In this document: in pieces, positions 30,584-31,555 of the stretch
How the letters are laid out: each line of letters starts with the position of its first letter
Position numbering within the stretch: position 1 is the first letter of the stretch
Origin: a virus
IMG/VR virus record: IMGVR_UViG_3300035701_000176
Location: 1 to 31,555 of that record
Direction: 5' to 3' (one strand)
DNA length: 31,555 nucleotides
Position numbers and translations under genes: made by a program
Notes under the pieces: model-generated
The model's database searches: none
Told to the model about the DNA's origin: nothing
The model's input: only the letters and a program-made list of their open reading frames with translations

Positions 30584-30967
30584 ATGTTTGAGAATAAGAA
30601 TGAAAGGCGAGTCGGTGTGGACCAGCATAAAAGAATAATCTTCGCTGTGATTCTAGTCTTGATTTTCACGGGATTTGTTAATGTCAGAGCGCAAGGTCAG
30701 TTTGTTGGAAGCATCAACAGCAACATCTATCATTATCCATCTTGCCAATACGCCCAAAACATCATACCAGCAAATCAGATCTGGTTTGTCGATGCTGATG
30801 ATGCATTGAGTCATGGCTACAAACCATGTGCTGTCTGTAATCCGCCCGTCGCGGAATTCCCATCAGGGCCCGTTTTCGTGTTGCTGACCGCAACTCTGTG
30901 CATTGCCATTCTTGCACGAAGAGAGCTCTCGCTGACCGGTGATGGATTGCCGAAAAATAGAGATTAA
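30584..30967 (+). CDS. Secreted Ada-like zinc-domain protein with PEF-CTERM tail (127 aa)
   Basis: The only plus-strand gene. Residues about 17-35 (RIIFAVILVLIFTGFV) form a signal peptide or anchor. Residues about 43-88 match the Ada-like metal-binding domain: IYHYPSCQYA (C54), then FVDADDALSHGYKPCAVCNPP (C82, C85). The end is EFPS (91-94), a hydrophobic helix and ARR, the PEF-CTERM signal cut by archaeosortase. It is a cell-surface protein in an archaeon. A TATA box precedes the ATG and no ribosome site is seen. It may be a moron gene altering the host envelope, for example in exclusion of other viruses; this is inference. Confidence 0.85.
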   Translation: MFENKNERRVGVDQHKRIIFAVILVLIFTGFVNVRAQGQFVGSINSNIYHYPSCQYAQNIIPANQIWFVDADDALSHGYKPCAVCNPPVAEFPSGPVFVLLTATLCIAILARRELSLTGDGLPKNRD

Positions 30968-30989
30968 AGAAAAAGAGGGTTTGGGGTCC

Positions 30990-31382
30990 TTATGTGGTTT
31001 TAGGAACCAGTTTCAACAGGACCCTTCTGAAAACGTCTATCACAAACAGCAACACCGTAGCATACTGCACAGGAATGAACTGGCCGACCAAGATCATGAG
31101 GGGTTCGTAGTAGAAGAAGGTTTCACCGAAACTTTTCAAGTCAAACGTTTCGTTCTTTTTGAAAACTTTCTGCATGAAGCCACTGACGGCGCCCACAATA
31201 ACCGTTGCTAGTAACCCTACGAAGGCGGGGTTGTCCAGGATCTTGTCAGCTCCGTTGCTCAGGTTACCGAGGGCTTCAATCTTGATTTGGTTTGTCCAAA
31301 TCAACGCCTCTACAACCAGGAATATGACGGCGACCGTGATTATGATGAGGGCTAAGTTGCTGTTTACTTTTTTCTCACTCAA
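30990..31382 (-). CDS. Three-span membrane protein, holin-like (130 aa)
   Basis: Three hydrophobic segments: LALIIITVAVIFLVVEALIW, FVGLLATVIVGAVSGFM and LMILVGQFIPVQYATVLLFV, with a charged tail (RRVLLKLVPKTT). Size and plan fit a holin or another small viral membrane protein. TTG at 31382 is preferred, since the AAAGGAGGTGA site would be destroyed by starting at GTG 31391. It lies across the circle junction from the late operon and converges with the plus-strand surface gene 22 bases away. No endolysin was found. Confidence 0.7.
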   Translation of the reverse strand: MSEKKVNSNLALIIITVAVIFLVVEALIWTNQIKIEALGNLSNGADKILDNPAFVGLLATVIVGAVSGFMQKVFKKNETFDLKSFGETFFYYEPLMILVGQFIPVQYATVLLFVIDVFRRVLLKLVPKTT

Positions 31383-31410
31383 CACTTTCACCTCCTTTGT
31401 GACTGGGAAA

Positions 31411-31477
31411 CTCGCAGACTCCGACCTGGAAATAGGAGAAGGGAAAAGATTTGTAGGAAGAGAACGGAGTCCGCGAG
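31411..31477 (-). repeat. Long inverted repeat across the circle junction
   Basis: CTCGCAGACTCCG (31411-31423) and CGGAGTCCGCGAG (31465-31477, the same as 37-49) are inverted copies, 12 of 13 paired. In minus-strand RNA the one mismatch becomes a G-U wobble, so the RNA stem would be complete around a loop of 41 bases. It lies between the end of the late operon and the ribosome site of the membrane protein gene, beside GC palindrome site A. It could be a terminator, a leader RNA structure or part of an origin; no U-tract follows. Confidence 0.5.
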
Positions 31478-31555
31478 CTCGTAGCGCGCGCTACTGTGAA
31501 AACAGAGTTATGCTTCTTGCAACGTTACCGTGAAATACCTGATGTTTTTGCCGGC
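31429..31555. repeat. Terminal direct repeat, right copy
   Basis: Second copy of bases 1-127. Its last 48 bases (31508-31555) are the duplicated 3' end of the gene at 80-436 and should not be annotated as a separate truncated gene. Joining 31428 to 1 gives a continuous circle in which the late operon runs from 80 through the junction toward the membrane protein gene at 30990-31382. Confidence 0.95.

Noticed and set aside
1-31555. CRISPR arrays, tRNA genes, rRNA, insertion sequences, reverse transcriptase/DGR
   Set aside because: No regular repeat-spacer array, tRNA-like 3' end near the recombinase, transposase or reverse transcriptase was seen by eye.

Overview
The first 127 bases (1-127) are repeated exactly at the end (31429-31555), so the window reads as one complete circular, or circularly permuted, genome of about 31,428 bp. 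It is a head-tailed virus or provirus (HK97-type capsid, long non-contractile tail plan). The host is most likely an archaeon: a virus-encoded surface protein ends in a PEF-CTERM-like archaeosortase signal, TATA-like boxes stand upstream of several operons, there is a HerA-type ATPase, and the large spike-like protein is rich in N-glycosylation sequons. Strong GGAGG/GAGGTGA ribosome sites and many TTG starts are present. A Bathyarchaeia-like or other Thermoproteota-type host is plausible but cannot be fixed from this sequence alone.

Layout. All genes but one lie on the minus strand, so transcription runs from high to low coordinates. From 30.5 to 21.5 kb is the early/accessory region: tyrosine recombinase, RHH regulators, small Cys-rich proteins, a ParB-like protein, a HerA-like ATPase, a minimal family X polymerase, an AbrB-like protein, a possible nuclease and a small membrane protein. 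From 21.46 to 13.1 kb is the packaging/head module: TerS, TerL, portal, Ig-like protein, a structural protein, an unusual MuF fusion, protease-scaffold and major capsid protein. From 12.9 to 7.6 kb is a block of surface/fibre genes, including a membrane-anchored double beta-helix protein, set between capsid and neck genes. From 7.6 to 0.08 kb is the neck and tail module: connector, HK97 gp10-like protein, tail terminator, tube, tail assembly chaperone with a -1 frameshift, short tape measure, distal tail protein, beta-helix spike. Across the circle junction a convergent pair (holin-like membrane protein on minus, secreted Ada-like/PEF-CTERM protein on plus) fills 30.58-31.39 kb.

How it works together. 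Packaging (TerS/TerL/portal), capsid maturation (protease fused to scaffold) and tail assembly are complete. No replicative polymerase, primase, MCM helicase or rolling-circle Rep is recognised, so replication probably relies on the host, perhaps helped by the ParB-like, HerA-like and PolX-like proteins. The recombinase suggests a temperate cycle, but no attP or tRNA fragment was found. Genes are tightly packed with ATGA, TAATG or TTG overlaps. Reading the gaps gave several microgenes of 36-48 codons, three of them Cys-rich. No gene-free stretch exceeds about 150 bases. The least explained features are a GCGCGCGCTA palindrome at the edges of the cell-surface gene blocks, the MuF fusion with nine GHG repeats, and the recurring Cys-rich microproteins.
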